Assembly: GCF_001592745.1 (NCBI RefSeq)
Contig: NZ_LUKD01000001.1
Location: 1,061,384 to 1,125,383 of the forward strand
From: Bdellovibrio bacteriovorus
Lineage (GTDB): Bacteria > Bdellovibrionota > Bdellovibrionia > Bdellovibrionales > Bdellovibrionaceae
Direction of reading: 5' to 3'
DNA length: 64,000 bases
Part shown: positions 42,635 to 52,667 of the stretch, piece by piece
Numbering within the stretch: the first letter of the stretch is position 1
Layout of the letters: each line of letters begins with the position of its first letter
Translations under genes and position numbers: made by a program
The notes under the pieces: model-generated
Database searches by the model: none
The model's input: only the letters and a program-made list of their open reading frames with translations
What the model was told of the DNA's origin: nothing

Positions 42635-44188
42635 TTAGTTCGGAACGCGGAACCATTCAATCGCGTCCACATAGGCTTTGGGTTGGTAAGCATTGGCCTG
42701 TTCACTCCAGTGAACTTCGCGCCAACCTAGGCTCTTGAACGAGGGATTTTCCACATCTCGCTTTTGAATAAACTCAAACACGTTAGAAACTTGCTCAAGC
42801 TCACTTTTCTTCATCAAGAGCGATGGCAAATGGAACTGAACAAACGCGATACCCTTGTTTTGAGCGCCGAAACCTTCGGCCCCTTCATTCAGAAAACGTG
42901 AATACTGAATTTCTCTATTAGTATCACAGTGATCCACCACCAAAAGCTTCTCAGTGATGTTGGCGTAATCCATCACATAACTGAAGTTATACCCACCACA
43001 CTTTTCCACCACTGTACGGTTGGCTTTAATCTGGCCAAACGATTTTAAAGGAATTGGAAAACGTGACGGCAGCATCCAAAGATTGTCTTGATCTCGTAAG
43101 GCAATCTGAACCTTTGGTGAAGCTTTGGCTATCTTCATAAAATGCGCAAAGATAGCGGATTTTTCCGTCAAAGTCGTAGGGCTTACAAACAGAAGATCAA
43201 AGGACGCCTCGGCAAAAGCCTCTTGAAACCCGTGACTGCGTAACTCATTAGTGAAATTCGCCGCAAAGATCCGATGCGTTTCGGAATCCTTCATTGCCTG
43301 CGATGAAGCGAGAAAAGAATTTATATTCTTCATAGCTTCAGCCGCTTTAAGCAGTGTGGTTTCTTGAACACCTGCCAATCGGTGCATACCAATCAGTGGT
43401 AGAGCTGGCTGATGTTCGGAACGCAGAAGTCGGGGCAGATTCTGAACGAAGTTGAATCTTTCTCTGCTAGAAAGGCCTTTGTATGAATTCACCCAGCTCG
43501 TCACCAAAAGAGGCCTTAAACTTAACTCCACGACTTGCTGATCTACGGACAAATCTTCTTTGTGCTCTAAGCAAACAGCAAAGTGCTCTGACTGCTTCCA
43601 AGGAGATTCACAGTAAGCCGGGACCGATTTGATCACAAAAGGCCAGCGCACTTTACGAAGTGCTGTAGCAATCTTGGTTTGCGGATCACCTAAATCCAAA
43701 TCACCATTCAAGAGATAGACTATAAAGTCGGTAATCACTTCTTCCATTAAAATCTGCTGCGCAAACAGGGCTTCATTACGTTCGCGGTACCAAATTTTCG
43801 CTAACGCCTTTTCTAAATGCCCTGGGGCCTCCAGAAGTTTTGCACCGATATATATTTGATGTCCTTGCACGCGGTACAAGTAAGGACGGTCTTCAAGAAT
43901 CGTTAGCTGCACTTTCTTATAGAAAGGCTCGATGCTTTCAAGAAGCCTTTCCATTTGCTGCACACGATAATTCAAATCCTTCACCTGCTCACTGAAGTAA
44001 GCACTGAATGGGACATTTTTATTCAAAGCACAACGATAGATGCTCTCAGAAGAATCGGCCGACACCCTGTCAATTCTTTCGACAACCTTGGAATCAATAC
44101 AGATCGGCCTCTTCGTCATCTGAAGAACCATCAGGCTAAGTAAGCCAAAACACACAAGACTGAGCGAGGTCAACCAACGGGCCAGCAT
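42635..44188 (-). CDS. Membrane-anchored protein, unknown function
   Basis: 517 aa, not recognised. An N-terminal hydrophobic segment (about 5-24, WLTSLSLVCFGLLSLMVL) acts as an anchor or signal; the rest is soluble, probably periplasmic. Scattered Cys residues (IYRCALNK, PAYCESPWK, FAVCLEHK, EKCGGYNF) could form disulfides. There is no clear catalytic motif. It starts 10 bp after the stop of the second ABC-F gene on the same strand, so the two are likely co-transcribed; why a ribosome-associated ATPase should share a transcript with it is unclear. Confidence 0.65.
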   Translation of the reverse strand: MLARWLTSLSLVCFGLLSLMVLQMTKRPICIDSKVVERIDRVSADSSESIYRCALNKNVPFSAYFSEQVKDLNYRVQQMERLLESIEPFYKKVQLTILEDRPYLYRVQGHQIYIGAKLLEAPGHLEKALAKIWYRERNEALFAQQILMEEVITDFIVYLLNGDLDLGDPQTKIATALRKVRWPFVIKSVPAYCESPWKQSEHFAVCLEHKEDLSVDQQVVELSLRPLLVTSWVNSYKGLSSRERFNFVQNLPRLLRSEHQPALPLIGMHRLAGVQETTLLKAAEAMKNINSFLASSQAMKDSETHRIFAANFTNELRSHGFQEAFAEASFDLLFVSPTTLTEKSAIFAHFMKIAKASPKVQIALRDQDNLWMLPSRFPIPLKSFGQIKANRTVVEKCGGYNFSYVMDYANITEKLLVVDHCDTNREIQYSRFLNEGAEGFGAQNKGIAFVQFHLPSLLMKKSELEQVSNVFEFIQKRDVENPSFKSLGWREVHWSEQANAYQPKAYVDAIEWFRVPN

Positions 44189-44197
44189 ATGAACTAG

Positions 44198-45733
44198 CTA
44201 AGATTGCAAAAGGTAGACCTCCTCAACCCCGATGTTTTCCAAGAAGACTTCGTCATGGGAAACCACCAAAAGAGCTCCCTTGTATTCGTTTAAGGCGGCT
44301 TCCAGAATTTCGAGACTTTGCAGGTCTAAGTTGTTCGTCGGTTCATCCAGAATCAGCAACTGAGGCATCGGTGCCGCCAGCAGGATTTTTGCAAGCCCCG
44401 CCTTCAGCTTTTCACCTCCACTCAGTGTAGCAACCGGCTGGTGCACTTTTTCTTTCATGAACTGAAAACGGGCCAGTTTGTTGCGCGTTTCAATTTCATC
44501 GTAAGCAGAAGTCTGCATCACGTTTTCCATCACCGTCAGATTCGGATCCAGCAAGGAATACTTCTGGTCTAAGAGTGCCACTGTCACCGCCCCCAGCTTG
44601 ACCACGCCGACTTGTTCCACATTCCCTGGCAACTTTTTTAAAAGCGCCTGAATTAATGAACTTTTGCCACTTCCGTTAGCCCCTGCCAAAGCCCATCTCC
44701 GGTTTCCACGCATAAAGAAGGAAATGGGTTCTTCCCAAAGAAAATTTTCTCTTTGAGGATAGCGCAGGTTAAATTCATCCACTTCAATCACTAGCTTCCC
44801 TTCGGGTAAAGCCACGTCCGGAAGTTCCAGCCCCAAGAGGGTTTCCGTTTTTGCCTGAGACAGCAAAGTGCGGAACCCTTCTGTCGCGTTTTCCACACGC
44901 TTTTCCTCATGCACGTGAACCTTTGCATGAGTGACTTCGGCTCTTCTTTTTAAACCTCCCGCGACGATACGCGGGATACCGCCCTTGTCTGCGACTCGCT
45001 GACCTCGGCGCATGCGTTTTTCCTGCGCGTCCATTCTTTCGTGATACTCTTTTTCGATTTTCTTTTTTTCTTTGCGCGCCCGCTCGATTTTTACTTGCTG
45101 CAATTCCCTTTCGGCTTCTTTTAATTCTTGATAATGCGTGAAGTTCCCGCCGTAACTCGAAAGACCTTGGTTGGAAAGTTCCCAGATAGTATCGACATAA
45201 TTTAGAAGTTCCCGATCATGGCTAATGACCAGCAAAGCTCCTTGATAGGCTTTCACAAAATCAATAATCATCTGCCGTCCAGCTTTGTCTAAATTATTGG
45301 TCGGTTCATCCAGAATCAGAAGTCCCGCGGGCGAAGCCAAGGCTTTGGCGATTCGAACGCGCGTCCATTCTCCTCCGCTCAAATTTTTGAGCGAAGATTC
45401 CAAAGAAAGGTTTTGTAAAAGAGCTCCCCAAATTGCGGGATCTGCATAAGGGCTTAGCCATAGCTCCATCAGGTACTCACCTACCGAGATATCCGCAGTT
45501 TCCGCGAACTGAGTTAAATAAATCACCGGATGCGAGCGCAAGAGGACCCCTGAAGTCGGCTCAAGCTCGCCGGCAATAATTTTGGCTAACGTGCTTTTAC
45601 CAACACCGTTAGGCCCCACCAATCCGCAGCGGAGTGAGTTTAACGAAAATGAAATGTTTGAAAACAGCACTTCACCTTGAGGAAGCTCAAAGCTCAGTGA
45701 CTGACCAGTCACCTGTATTAAATTGTTTTGCAT
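44198..45733 (-). CDS. ABC-F family ATPase (second copy in the window)
   Basis: 511 aa. Two ABC modules with Walker A GPNGVGKST (about 38-46) and GANGSGKSS, signatures LSGGEWTRV and LSGGEKLKA, and LLILDEPTNNLD twice. The central linker is a charged helix region (REIQQVKIERARKEKKKIEKEYHER type, then GGIPRIVAGGLKRRAEVTHAKVHVHEEKR), longer than in translation-only EttA-type proteins and like ARE/antibiotic-resistance ABC-F proteins. It may protect ribosomes or regulate translation; a resistance role is not shown. The upstream leader (45734-45835) is structured. It is followed by the unknown membrane-anchored gene. Confidence 0.9.
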   Translation of the reverse strand: MQNNLIQVTGQSLSFELPQGEVLFSNISFSLNSLRCGLVGPNGVGKSTLAKIIAGELEPTSGVLLRSHPVIYLTQFAETADISVGEYLMELWLSPYADPAIWGALLQNLSLESSLKNLSGGEWTRVRIAKALASPAGLLILDEPTNNLDKAGRQMIIDFVKAYQGALLVISHDRELLNYVDTIWELSNQGLSSYGGNFTHYQELKEAERELQQVKIERARKEKKKIEKEYHERMDAQEKRMRRGQRVADKGGIPRIVAGGLKRRAEVTHAKVHVHEEKRVENATEGFRTLLSQAKTETLLGLELPDVALPEGKLVIEVDEFNLRYPQRENFLWEEPISFFMRGNRRWALAGANGSGKSSLIQALLKKLPGNVEQVGVVKLGAVTVALLDQKYSLLDPNLTVMENVMQTSAYDEIETRNKLARFQFMKEKVHQPVATLSGGEKLKAGLAKILLAAPMPQLLILDEPTNNLDLQSLEILEAALNEYKGALLVVSHDEVFLENIGVEEVYLLQS

Positions 45734-45739
45734 GATAAT

Positions 45740-45798
45740 ATCCGTCCAACAGCCTGAGAGGCCTTAAGAAGTTCTTAGAATAAGGAATAATGACGGAT
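45740..45798 (-). promoter_or_regulatory. Closed leader structure before the second ABC-F gene
   Basis: A 7-bp closing stem pairs 45740-45746 (ATCCGTC) with 45792-45798 (GACGGAT); inside are two small hairpins, GCCT-GAG-AGGC (45752-45762) and TAAGAA-G-TTCTTA (45765-45777). In the transcript the 3' arm sits 6-12 nt before the ATG and would hide the weak GGACGGAT ribosome-binding site. A further GTCGGG/CCCGAC hairpin lies at 45815-45833. Regulatory role is inferred. Confidence 0.5.
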
Positions 45799-45971
45799 TT
45801 AATTTCTCATAGACGTCGGGTTTAGAGCCCGACTGAACAAGACTAACACAGTCGAGTGCTTTTTTTCAATAGCCTACAGGCCAGGATTATATGTATGTCA
45901 CAAATAGAGGCGCCTATTGCGTATTTAAGCCATCTTCTTTAAACCATCGGTATATCCCGGAGGACATTTAT

Positions 45972-46379
45972 ATGTCTAAATTCAAGATCCTTGCGATGGC
46001 ACTGTGCCTGGCACCCATGACTTCAGTTGCTCAAAACAAACCTCGCCAGTCAGCCCTAGAGAATGCTGAATGGGTTTATTGGGCTTTGTCTCACACCTTC
46101 CCTGAATACAAAAAATCAATCGGACCAGATGCTTATGAATTCTATCTTCCGCAACTAGAGTGCAGATCTATCGATATACGCGAAGAAGGCGAACCCGTTA
46201 TAAAAGTGGAATGCAACGGTCGACCTGCCACCGAGCTTTTTTTAACTTTGTTGAATGCAGGAGCCCCAGTTTCTCGCGAAAAAAACGGAGCTTCTCACAT
46301 AAAGCTCCGCAATATCGCCTGTGGCGTTGAAGACTTAGGAGCCGAGCAGCCAGAATATTACTGCACGGCTATTCAATAA
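45972..46379 (+). CDS. Small secreted protein, unknown function
   Basis: 135 aa from the ATG with GGAGGA at 45959-45964. A signal peptide (about 1-19, ILAMALCLAPMTSVAQ) is followed by a mature part with four cysteines (LECRSIDI, VECNGRPA, IACGVEDL, YYCTAIQ), suited to two disulfides. NAEWVYWALSHTFPEYKKS and LRNIACGVEDLGAEQPEYYC suggest a compact exported domain; not recognised. Its stop is one base before the end of the convergent lipoprotein gene. Confidence 0.72.
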   Translation: MSKFKILAMALCLAPMTSVAQNKPRQSALENAEWVYWALSHTFPEYKKSIGPDAYEFYLPQLECRSIDIREEGEPVIKVECNGRPATELFLTLLNAGAPVSREKNGASHIKLRNIACGVEDLGAEQPEYYCTAIQ

Positions 46380-46380
46380 T

Positions 46381-47811
46381 TTACCAGCAAGGCGCCGTCG
46401 GTTGAGACTTCGCCGTCACTTCTTTTAAAGAGCTAACAAGTTTATCATCTGAAGCGATTAAAATAATATCCTGAGCTTTTTCTTTGCCCTCAGCCAAAGC
46501 CCCTTCGCAAGCCGTTTTTCCGTCGACTACTGTCACTTTTTTAAGTACGCCAGGGATTGATAAAACTCCAGAAAGACCGAAGTCAGTTTTTCCTTCGGCT
46601 TCTACTTTCTTTAATACCAAATAATTTAAGCGGTACTTCGTTCCAACCTCAGGCTTTTCTAACCCTTTTGAGACCAACGGAAGAAGCTGCAATTTTTCGT
46701 TCTTTGAGTTCATCACTTCGACAACATCCTGACCATTCATATCATAGAAGACTTCCGTCAGCAGAGAAGACACTGCTTCAGCTTCTTTGACCGCCAAAGA
46801 GATCAGACGATATCCCGCATGGCCTGGAATTTTAAACACATCAGATCTTTCCACGTTCACGAGGCATTTTGAATTGCTGTCCGAACGCAAAGAAAAGCAG
46901 GTCGATTCTTGTCCATGAAGTTGCATGACAGCTTTAAAAAGAGCCTCTGCCTGTGCGTCTGTCAATTTCTTGGGGTTCGCGACTTCCGATGCTTTACCCA
47001 ACTTAAATGAGAACAGACGCATATCGAAACCTGCATCTGTAAGTTCTTTCAAAAGATCTGCTTCTGTCAGCTGCACACCTTTTTGAGTAATCAGAGCCAA
47101 GACGCGGTCGATCCGATTTTCATCAGCGCGTTCCATCTTTCTACTTACTGAAGGAGCCGTTTTAGCGACTGTCGTGTCTGATTTCGATTTAGATTTAGAA
47201 GCTTCAATTCGAGCCGCCGCCGCTTGTTCTGGTGTTGGACTTTGCGCGAGCGCTTGGCACTCTGTATTGTTTAAGCTTTGCTTAGCTAAAGTACAAAGTT
47301 CCTGGCCCGAAAGATTGCGTAGAGAATAAAGACTCGTCAAATACTGTCTTAGAATAAGTTTCGCCTGTTCTTCAGAGGCGATCGTTACAAAGGCCTTGTC
47401 ATCGACAAAAACTTCGAACTGCGTCTGGCGGACCACGGCCTGTTGATGACGAACTTCATACTCTTCCGAAATAAAATTCGAAATTGTCTTTAAATCTACT
47501 CCGCCGAAAATCCAATTTTTCAATGAAAACAAACCACTCCAAGGCACCTGCCCTGATTTTTCTAAAGCTTTAAAAAGTTCGGAAAGATGAGAATTGTACG
47601 CTGTTAAAACGCGTGGATCCTTAATGTTCTTAGAATATTTTTTGGCTACTTCCGTTTTCTTGGCTACGGACTCAGTAACTTGGGCTGCGGTCCCTTTTCC
47701 TGCGGCACGCACTGAGGCCTTGCGGCTAGTTTCTTGACAGGCTGACAAAACAAGGGAAGCCGAAACCATCAAAGCAGTCGTTAAATGCCAATATTTTCGA
47801 GTAGAGTCCAT
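46381..47811 (-). CDS. Large lipoprotein, unknown function
   Basis: 476 aa from the ATG with GAGGTG upstream. The lipobox SASLVLSAC has its Cys near residue 25. The N-terminal mature region is rich in Lys and Ala (about 28-65). A later charged stretch with RIEASKSKSKSDTTVAKTAP forms a linker, and the C-terminal half (about 240-476) is mixed alpha/beta with Cys pairs (ESTCFSLRSDSNSKCLV, KTACEGALAEG). Not recognised. It is 10 bp after the stop of the histidine kinase gene on the same strand and so is probably expressed with it. Confidence 0.65.
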   Translation of the reverse strand: MDSTRKYWHLTTALMVSASLVLSACQETSRKASVRAAGKGTAAQVTESVAKKTEVAKKYSKNIKDPRVLTAYNSHLSELFKALEKSGQVPWSGLFSLKNWIFGGVDLKTISNFISEEYEVRHQQAVVRQTQFEVFVDDKAFVTIASEEQAKLILRQYLTSLYSLRNLSGQELCTLAKQSLNNTECQALAQSPTPEQAAAARIEASKSKSKSDTTVAKTAPSVSRKMERADENRIDRVLALITQKGVQLTEADLLKELTDAGFDMRLFSFKLGKASEVANPKKLTDAQAEALFKAVMQLHGQESTCFSLRSDSNSKCLVNVERSDVFKIPGHAGYRLISLAVKEAEAVSSLLTEVFYDMNGQDVVEVMNSKNEKLQLLPLVSKGLEKPEVGTKYRLNYLVLKKVEAEGKTDFGLSGVLSIPGVLKKVTVVDGKTACEGALAEGKEKAQDIILIASDDKLVSSLKEVTAKSQPTAPCW

Positions 47812-47821
47812 AGCAACACCT

Positions 47822-50410
47822 CTATAGACTTCTATTTTCAAAAGAAGTGCCCGGTCTCATTTTGAGATCCGCCACTTTTATCAACTCCTGACGAAGAGCC
47901 TCTTTGGAAACCGGTTTCTGTAAATAGCCATCAAATCCCTCGGCTAAACAACGCTCTTGATCGCCTTTCATCGCGTGGGCCGTGACCGCGGCAATTCGTC
48001 CTGAATAACGACGCTTTTTCAATTCGCGAAGTGCTTCAAAGCCATCCATGACCGGCATTTGCACGTCCATTAAAATCAGATCATAAGTTTTTTGCGAAGC
48101 TTTCTTAACGGCTTCAACACCATTTTCTGCGGTTTCTATACGCGACCGAGATATTCCAAATTTTTGAAGGTAGTGACAGAACAGCTCTCGATTATCAACG
48201 GCATCATCCACGACCAAAACCGATTTGATAGAGCTAAAATCATAAACCTGATTCACTCTGTGATTGTCAGGAACAACCTCTTTACTTGTCACAATATCGC
48301 AGGCTACGGTGATTAAGAAAACACTTCCTTTTCCCGCAACACTCTTGTCAAGAATCACGTCCCCACCTAGAAGCCTCGCAAGTTTTCGAGATAAGAATAG
48401 TCCTAAGCCGGTCCCACCGAACCGTCTGGTCGTAGAGCTATCGGCTTGAGCAAATGGTTGAAAGAGAAGATTCTTTTGTTCATCAGAAATCCCGATACCG
48501 GTGTCAATGACTCTAAATTCTAAGACACACAGATTTTTATCAATGGGGTCGGGCCGCCGACGCACATGAAGCTCCACCGAACCTTCATCCGTGAACTTGA
48601 TCGCGTTACCGATTATATTAATAAGAATCTGTCGAAGACGTGTCGGATCTGTGCGGATATAGTCAGGAAGTTCGTCATACACGATTTTTAAAGACACGCC
48701 TTTTTCTTCCGCTCGCAAAGTCAGAAGATGTTCGATATCGGATAAAATTTCCCTTAAAGAAACGGCCAGCTTTTCAATTTCAATTTTTTGCGACTCTACT
48801 TTAGAGATATCCAAAATTTCATCAACGATTCGCAGTAGTTGCTGACCATTGCGGTAAATAGTTTCAACTGAATCTTTCATCTCAGAAGCCAGGCCATCTG
48901 CCTCTTGCAAAATTTCTGCGAATCCCAACATCGCACCTAAAGGCGTGCGAATTTCGTGGCTGACGTTGGCAAGAAACGCAGATTTCGCCCTGCTAGCCTC
49001 TTGAGCCTTGTCATAAAGACGTGAGTTTTCAATTGCAAGTCCTAGCCGAGAAGAAACTTCCTCCAGCAGTGGCAGATCCGCTTCCGTATAGCGAGGACTC
49101 TGCGGCTTATTCAGGAACGTAATAAAACCGATTGGTTTTTCATCGCGAATTTTGATCGGCGTAAAAGCAATCGAGCCTACAGCGATCGCCTTTTCACTTT
49201 CACGAGCACCGGTACCATAGGCTTCCTCCACATGAAAATCCAAGTTTTCACCTAAGATGATGTCTGCCTTCCCCGTCTTTAAAACTTTTCCCGGTCCAGT
49301 GTTAGAGTCCCACCTTAAAGGATGACGCTGGCGCCATAGCAACGCCTGACTTTCTTCTATCGGGTCCTGAGCCGCGCCTGCCGTCAGACTGATTTCCAGC
49401 CGTTGTTCATCTAAAAGATCAACGATACAGAGATCTGCTTTAAACGAAACGACTTTTCGACAGAATGCCTTAATAATTTTATCAAGTTCAAAAGATTGTG
49501 TAATTAAACTGATATCCGATAGAAAGCTCATTTCCTTAGCGTGATTTTCAGCCTGCGTTCTTGCGAACTCAGCTTGAAAAAGGGCCATCTTTTGCTTCTC
49601 GATTTCCTTTTCTTCGGTGATGTCTTCAGAAACTCCCAGCAAATATTGAGGCTCTTGGTTTTTTCCTAGAACAGGGATTTTTTTAGTATGCAGATAACGA
49701 ACTCCGTTGCGGGTGTCGATCACCTCTTCAGGAATGTCGACCACGTTTTTTTGATTTAAAACGGCGCGGTCTTTAGAAGTGAAAAAGTCAGCCTGTTCTT
49801 TTGGAAAAAAATCGTAATCATTTTTTCCGATAAGCTCTTGTCTTGGCACACCCAAAAGGTCTTCTCCAGCACGGTTGAATCGAACAAAGCGTAAATCTTG
49901 AGCATCTTTAACAAAGACCATATTCGGAATATTCTCAAAAATGGCTTCAAAGAAGGCTTCGGACTGTTGTAGCTGTTGCGTTCTTTCGACAACACTTTCC
50001 TGCAAACTTGCTTTAGCTTCTTCTAATTCTTTTTCGGCGCGCTTAAGTTCGGTCGCATCAAGAACTAGGGCGATGACTGTTCCGTCCTGATATAAAGTCA
50101 GAGCCACTGAAACTGGAATGCGCGTTCCATTTTTATGAATGTACTGCTTTTCAAATCGTTTTACCGCATGCGTCTGCACAATTTCGGTGGCTGCTTTTTC
50201 ACTGCGCGGAACATCTTCGGGAGCAGTCAGAATTCTCCAATTCAGTTCTCCCCTTTGCAGTTCTTCTCTGGAGTATCCTACCAGATTTAAAAAGTAGTCA
50301 TTGGCCTCAACGATTTTCCCTTCCAGAGTGGTACACATAATACCAATCACGCCCGATTCAAATATCGTGCGATACCGTAGCGATTCGTCCGGACTCAGCG
50401 AAGAAGGCAT
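47822..50410 (-). CDS. Hybrid sensor histidine kinase with PAS-PAS-GAF sensors and receiver
   Basis: 862 aa from the ATG preceded by GGAG. Domain order: PAS (about 8-125: [29 protein letters not shown]), a short coiled coil, PAS (about 150-265: [27 protein letters not shown]), GAF (about 300-460: [20 protein letters not shown]), HisKA with H485 in [14 protein letters not shown], HATPase ([27 protein letters not shown]), and a receiver domain with phosphoacceptor D782 in [13 protein letters not shown]. It lacks membrane helices, so it is a cytoplasmic sensor. A longer open frame upstream of 50410 has no homology. No separate response-regulator gene is adjacent; the lipoprotein gene follows 10 bp downstream. 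Confidence 0.93.
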   Translation of the reverse strand: MPSSLSPDESLRYRTIFESGVIGIMCTTLEGKIVEANDYFLNLVGYSREELQRGELNWRILTAPEDVPRSEKAATEIVQTHAVKRFEKQYIHKNGTRIPVSVALTLYQDGTVIALVLDATELKRAEKELEEAKASLQESVVERTQQLQQSEAFFEAIFENIPNMVFVKDAQDLRFVRFNRAGEDLLGVPRQELIGKNDYDFFPKEQADFFTSKDRAVLNQKNVVDIPEEVIDTRNGVRYLHTKKIPVLGKNQEPQYLLGVSEDITEEKEIEKQKMALFQAEFARTQAENHAKEMSFLSDISLITQSFELDKIIKAFCRKVVSFKADLCIVDLLDEQRLEISLTAGAAQDPIEESQALLWRQRHPLRWDSNTGPGKVLKTGKADIILGENLDFHVEEAYGTGARESEKAIAVGSIAFTPIKIRDEKPIGFITFLNKPQSPRYTEADLPLLEEVSSRLGLAIENSRLYDKAQEASRAKSAFLANVSHEIRTPLGAMLGFAEILQEADGLASEMKDSVETIYRNGQQLLRIVDEILDISKVESQKIEIEKLAVSLREILSDIEHLLTLRAEEKGVSLKIVYDELPDYIRTDPTRLRQILINIIGNAIKFTDEGSVELHVRRRPDPIDKNLCVLEFRVIDTGIGISDEQKNLLFQPFAQADSSTTRRFGGTGLGLFLSRKLARLLGGDVILDKSVAGKGSVFLITVACDIVTSKEVVPDNHRVNQVYDFSSIKSVLVVDDAVDNRELFCHYLQKFGISRSRIETAENGVEAVKKASQKTYDLILMDVQMPVMDGFEALRELKKRRYSGRIAAVTAHAMKGDQERCLAEGFDGYLQKPVSKEALRQELIKVADLKMRPGTSFENRSL

Positions 50411-50572
50411 AATGAATTCTCCAAACTTAAACGTAAGCCGCAGGGGCTTTGGCGACAACGGAATGTGTTTAGGACTGAAACTCAACATAAGCCCAGGCAA
50501 AGCCGGATTGTTGCGGATCAATTCCAGATAACTGGTCTTATTTGTACAGCCACAATCGTTTAGTCTAGGAGC

Positions 50573-51724
50573 ATGAGTCTTTTGAAATTCATTCTGTTGT
50601 CCGTTTCGTTGCATAGTTCTTGGGCCCAAAACTCTACTCAAGCGGTGTTGCCAATTGGGGCTATTCCGAAAGACTCAGCTATCGAACTTAAAACTGTTCC
50701 TACCGGATCGTTTTTCAACCCTGCCGTTCGCAGCGACAACACCGAAACTGGTTTTCAAAAAGTCGACAATTCGGGCTTGATGCAGGTGAAATCCATCACG
50801 ACCAAAGATACTTCTTCTGACACCGCCGACTTACAAGCACTTGCTACGAATCAACAACTGGTCGTACAAACCGTGGACCTTACAGCCCAAAACTCGAATT
50901 GCTCAAGTTCGGGTGATTCCACAAATTGCACAATCACACAGGACGTGCCGGTTTATAAAACGGGAAACTTTGATTTCGTTAATTGGTTCTTAAATCTTTT
51001 TGGCATGGGAAAGCAGCCCAGTTTAGTAACGCCGTCGAAAAACATCGACAAAACATCGCCGAAAGAAGCTATGGCCTTAGCTTTAGAAAAAACCGTAACA
51101 GAAACAAATGCAAAACTTGCTAAACCCTTAGAACCCAGTTGTACGGACAATCTGCCACAAGATTTAAAGCGCGATAAAACTTTAGTATGCGGAGTTGAAC
51201 AGGCACTCGCGGCCTTCAAAAAAGGAAAAGACGACGGCAAAATCACCCAAGAAGTTTTCATCTTCAATGATTTTTCTAATGGCGGAGTCATGGGGAAAAT
51301 GTGGTTTCTAAATGCCGACGGAACTCCCGCAAAAGTCGTGGATAAAAATCCGATCTGGGTTTCTAGAGGTGAAGGGGGCTTTGGAAATGGACGAGGCACC
51401 ATGAGGACTCCGAACGGCGCTGTCGTCACGAAGGCTTATCGTCCTCCTCGCGGTGGAAATATCAAAGACGGTGTGGAGCTTGTCGGGTTGGAACCTGAAA
51501 ACCAAGACATTTTCGGTCGAGGAGTTTTGCTTCACGGCTGGGATCCGTACACTCCCACTCAAGGCTGTCTGGGCGTTGCAGGGAACTTAGATACCAGGGC
51601 AAAGGGGAATTCCAAATTAGGTGGAACCCCGCCTTACTTAGACATTATGAAAAAAGGCTTACTTAAAAACGGAGGAGTGATGATTTACAATTTCACTCCG
51701 GTGAAAAAGAACAAGTGTTCCTAG
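50573..51724 (+). CDS. Secreted L,D-transpeptidase-like protein with TQGC active-site motif
   Basis: 383 aa. A signal peptide (about 1-19, [13 protein letters not shown]) is followed by a linker region (about 20-130) and a C-terminal domain (about 200-383) with the murein L,D-transpeptidase layout: a conserved-type His in [14 protein letters not shown], then [10 protein letters not shown] with the candidate nucleophile Cys, where the usual motif is SxGC. Earlier strands ([21 protein letters not shown]) match the domain entry. It probably acts on peptidoglycan in the periplasm; the T-for-S change leaves activity open. It is divergent from the histidine kinase and overlaps the convergent mvaB gene by 4 bp. 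Confidence 0.7.
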   Translation: MSLLKFILLSVSLHSSWAQNSTQAVLPIGAIPKDSAIELKTVPTGSFFNPAVRSDNTETGFQKVDNSGLMQVKSITTKDTSSDTADLQALATNQQLVVQTVDLTAQNSNCSSSGDSTNCTITQDVPVYKTGNFDFVNWFLNLFGMGKQPSLVTPSKNIDKTSPKEAMALALEKTVTETNAKLAKPLEPSCTDNLPQDLKRDKTLVCGVEQALAAFKKGKDDGKITQEVFIFNDFSNGGVMGKMWFLNADGTPAKVVDKNPIWVSRGEGGFGNGRGTMRTPNGAVVTKAYRPPRGGNIKDGVELVGLEPENQDIFGRGVLLHGWDPYTPTQGCLGVAGNLDTRAKGNSKLGGTPPYLDIMKKGLLKNGGVMIYNFTPVKKNKCS

Positions 51725-52662
51725 GCGTTGCGAGTGACCTTGCCGAGCGGTTTTAATTTACCAACCTTACCCACTTTCGAAGGCAAAGGGTGCTGAATCT
51801 TTTCAGCCATCCAAGGATCGATTTCTAAAAGCTTATCCAAGTTCAAGCCTGTCTTCACACCCATACCATGGAACATGTAAACGACGTCTTCGGTCGCGAC
51901 ATTTCCAGTAGCCCCTGGCGCGTAAGGACATCCGCCTAAACCACCCAGGCTTGTATCAAAAACCATCACACCGAGCTTATAAGCCGCAAGAATATTGGCC
52001 AAAGCTTGCCCACGAGTATCGTGAAAGTGACCCGCAAGTTTTTTTACTGGCACGACCTTCTTCAATTTTTTAAATAATGATTCCACTTGGCCTGCATCAG
52101 CCACACCGATGGTATCGCCAATAGAGATTTCATAAACACCTAGCTTATGCATACGTGCAGCCAATTTGACCACACGCGCTTCAGGAACTTTGCCTTCAAA
52201 AGGACAGCCGAAACACGTTGAAAGATAACCGCGAACCTTGATTTTGTGCTTTTTTGCTAAAGCCATCACAGGTTCAAAGCGCTTGAAGCTTTCATCAATA
52301 GAGCAATTGATGTTTTTCAAAGAAAAGGATTCTGAGCAGGCGGCAAAGATGGCCACTTCTTTCACACCACTTTCAATCGCATCTTGCATTCCACGTTCAT
52401 TCGGAACAAGAACAGAGAATTCCGTTTTCTTGGGAATGGCACCGGATTTCACAAGCGTAAAAGTTTTTGTTAGGACTTCAGCAGTTCCCGCCATTTGTGG
52501 AACCCACTTCGGAGACACAAAAGCACCAATTTCCACTCGCTTAGTACCGGCTTCGATCAGTCGTCTTGCAAATTCCACACGAGTGTCTGAATCCAAAACG
52601 GTTTTTTCGTTTTGCAGACCATCTCTTAATCCCATTTCAACAATCACGACTGACTTTTTCAT
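51721..52662 (-). CDS. mvaB: Hydroxymethylglutaryl-CoA lyase
   Basis: 313 aa; cleaves HMG-CoA to acetyl-CoA and acetoacetate, the last step of leucine degradation. A TIM-barrel enzyme: VEMGLRDGLQNEK at the N-terminus (metal and catalytic residues), GAFVSPKWVPQMA, RGYLSTCFGCPFEGKVPE, ISIGDTIGVADAGQVESL, GHFHDTRGQALANILAAYKLGVMVFDTSLGGLGGCPYAPGATGNVATEDVVYM with the active-loop Cys. It is the last gene of the liu-type operon, 5 bp after the biotin-carrier gene. Confidence 0.95.
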   Translation of the reverse strand: MKKSVVIVEMGLRDGLQNEKTVLDSDTRVEFARRLIEAGTKRVEIGAFVSPKWVPQMAGTAEVLTKTFTLVKSGAIPKKTEFSVLVPNERGMQDAIESGVKEVAIFAACSESFSLKNINCSIDESFKRFEPVMALAKKHKIKVRGYLSTCFGCPFEGKVPEARVVKLAARMHKLGVYEISIGDTIGVADAGQVESLFKKLKKVVPVKKLAGHFHDTRGQALANILAAYKLGVMVFDTSLGGLGGCPYAPGATGNVATEDVVYMFHGMGVKTGLNLDKLLEIDPWMAEKIQHPLPSKVGKVGKLKPLGKVTRNA

Positions 52663-52667
52663 AGATC

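Noticed and set aside
45790-45835. Three-codon leader peptide (Met-Arg-Asn) before the second ABC-F gene
   Set aside because: No ribosome-binding site precedes it and it is too short to judge; mentioned only within the leader finding.
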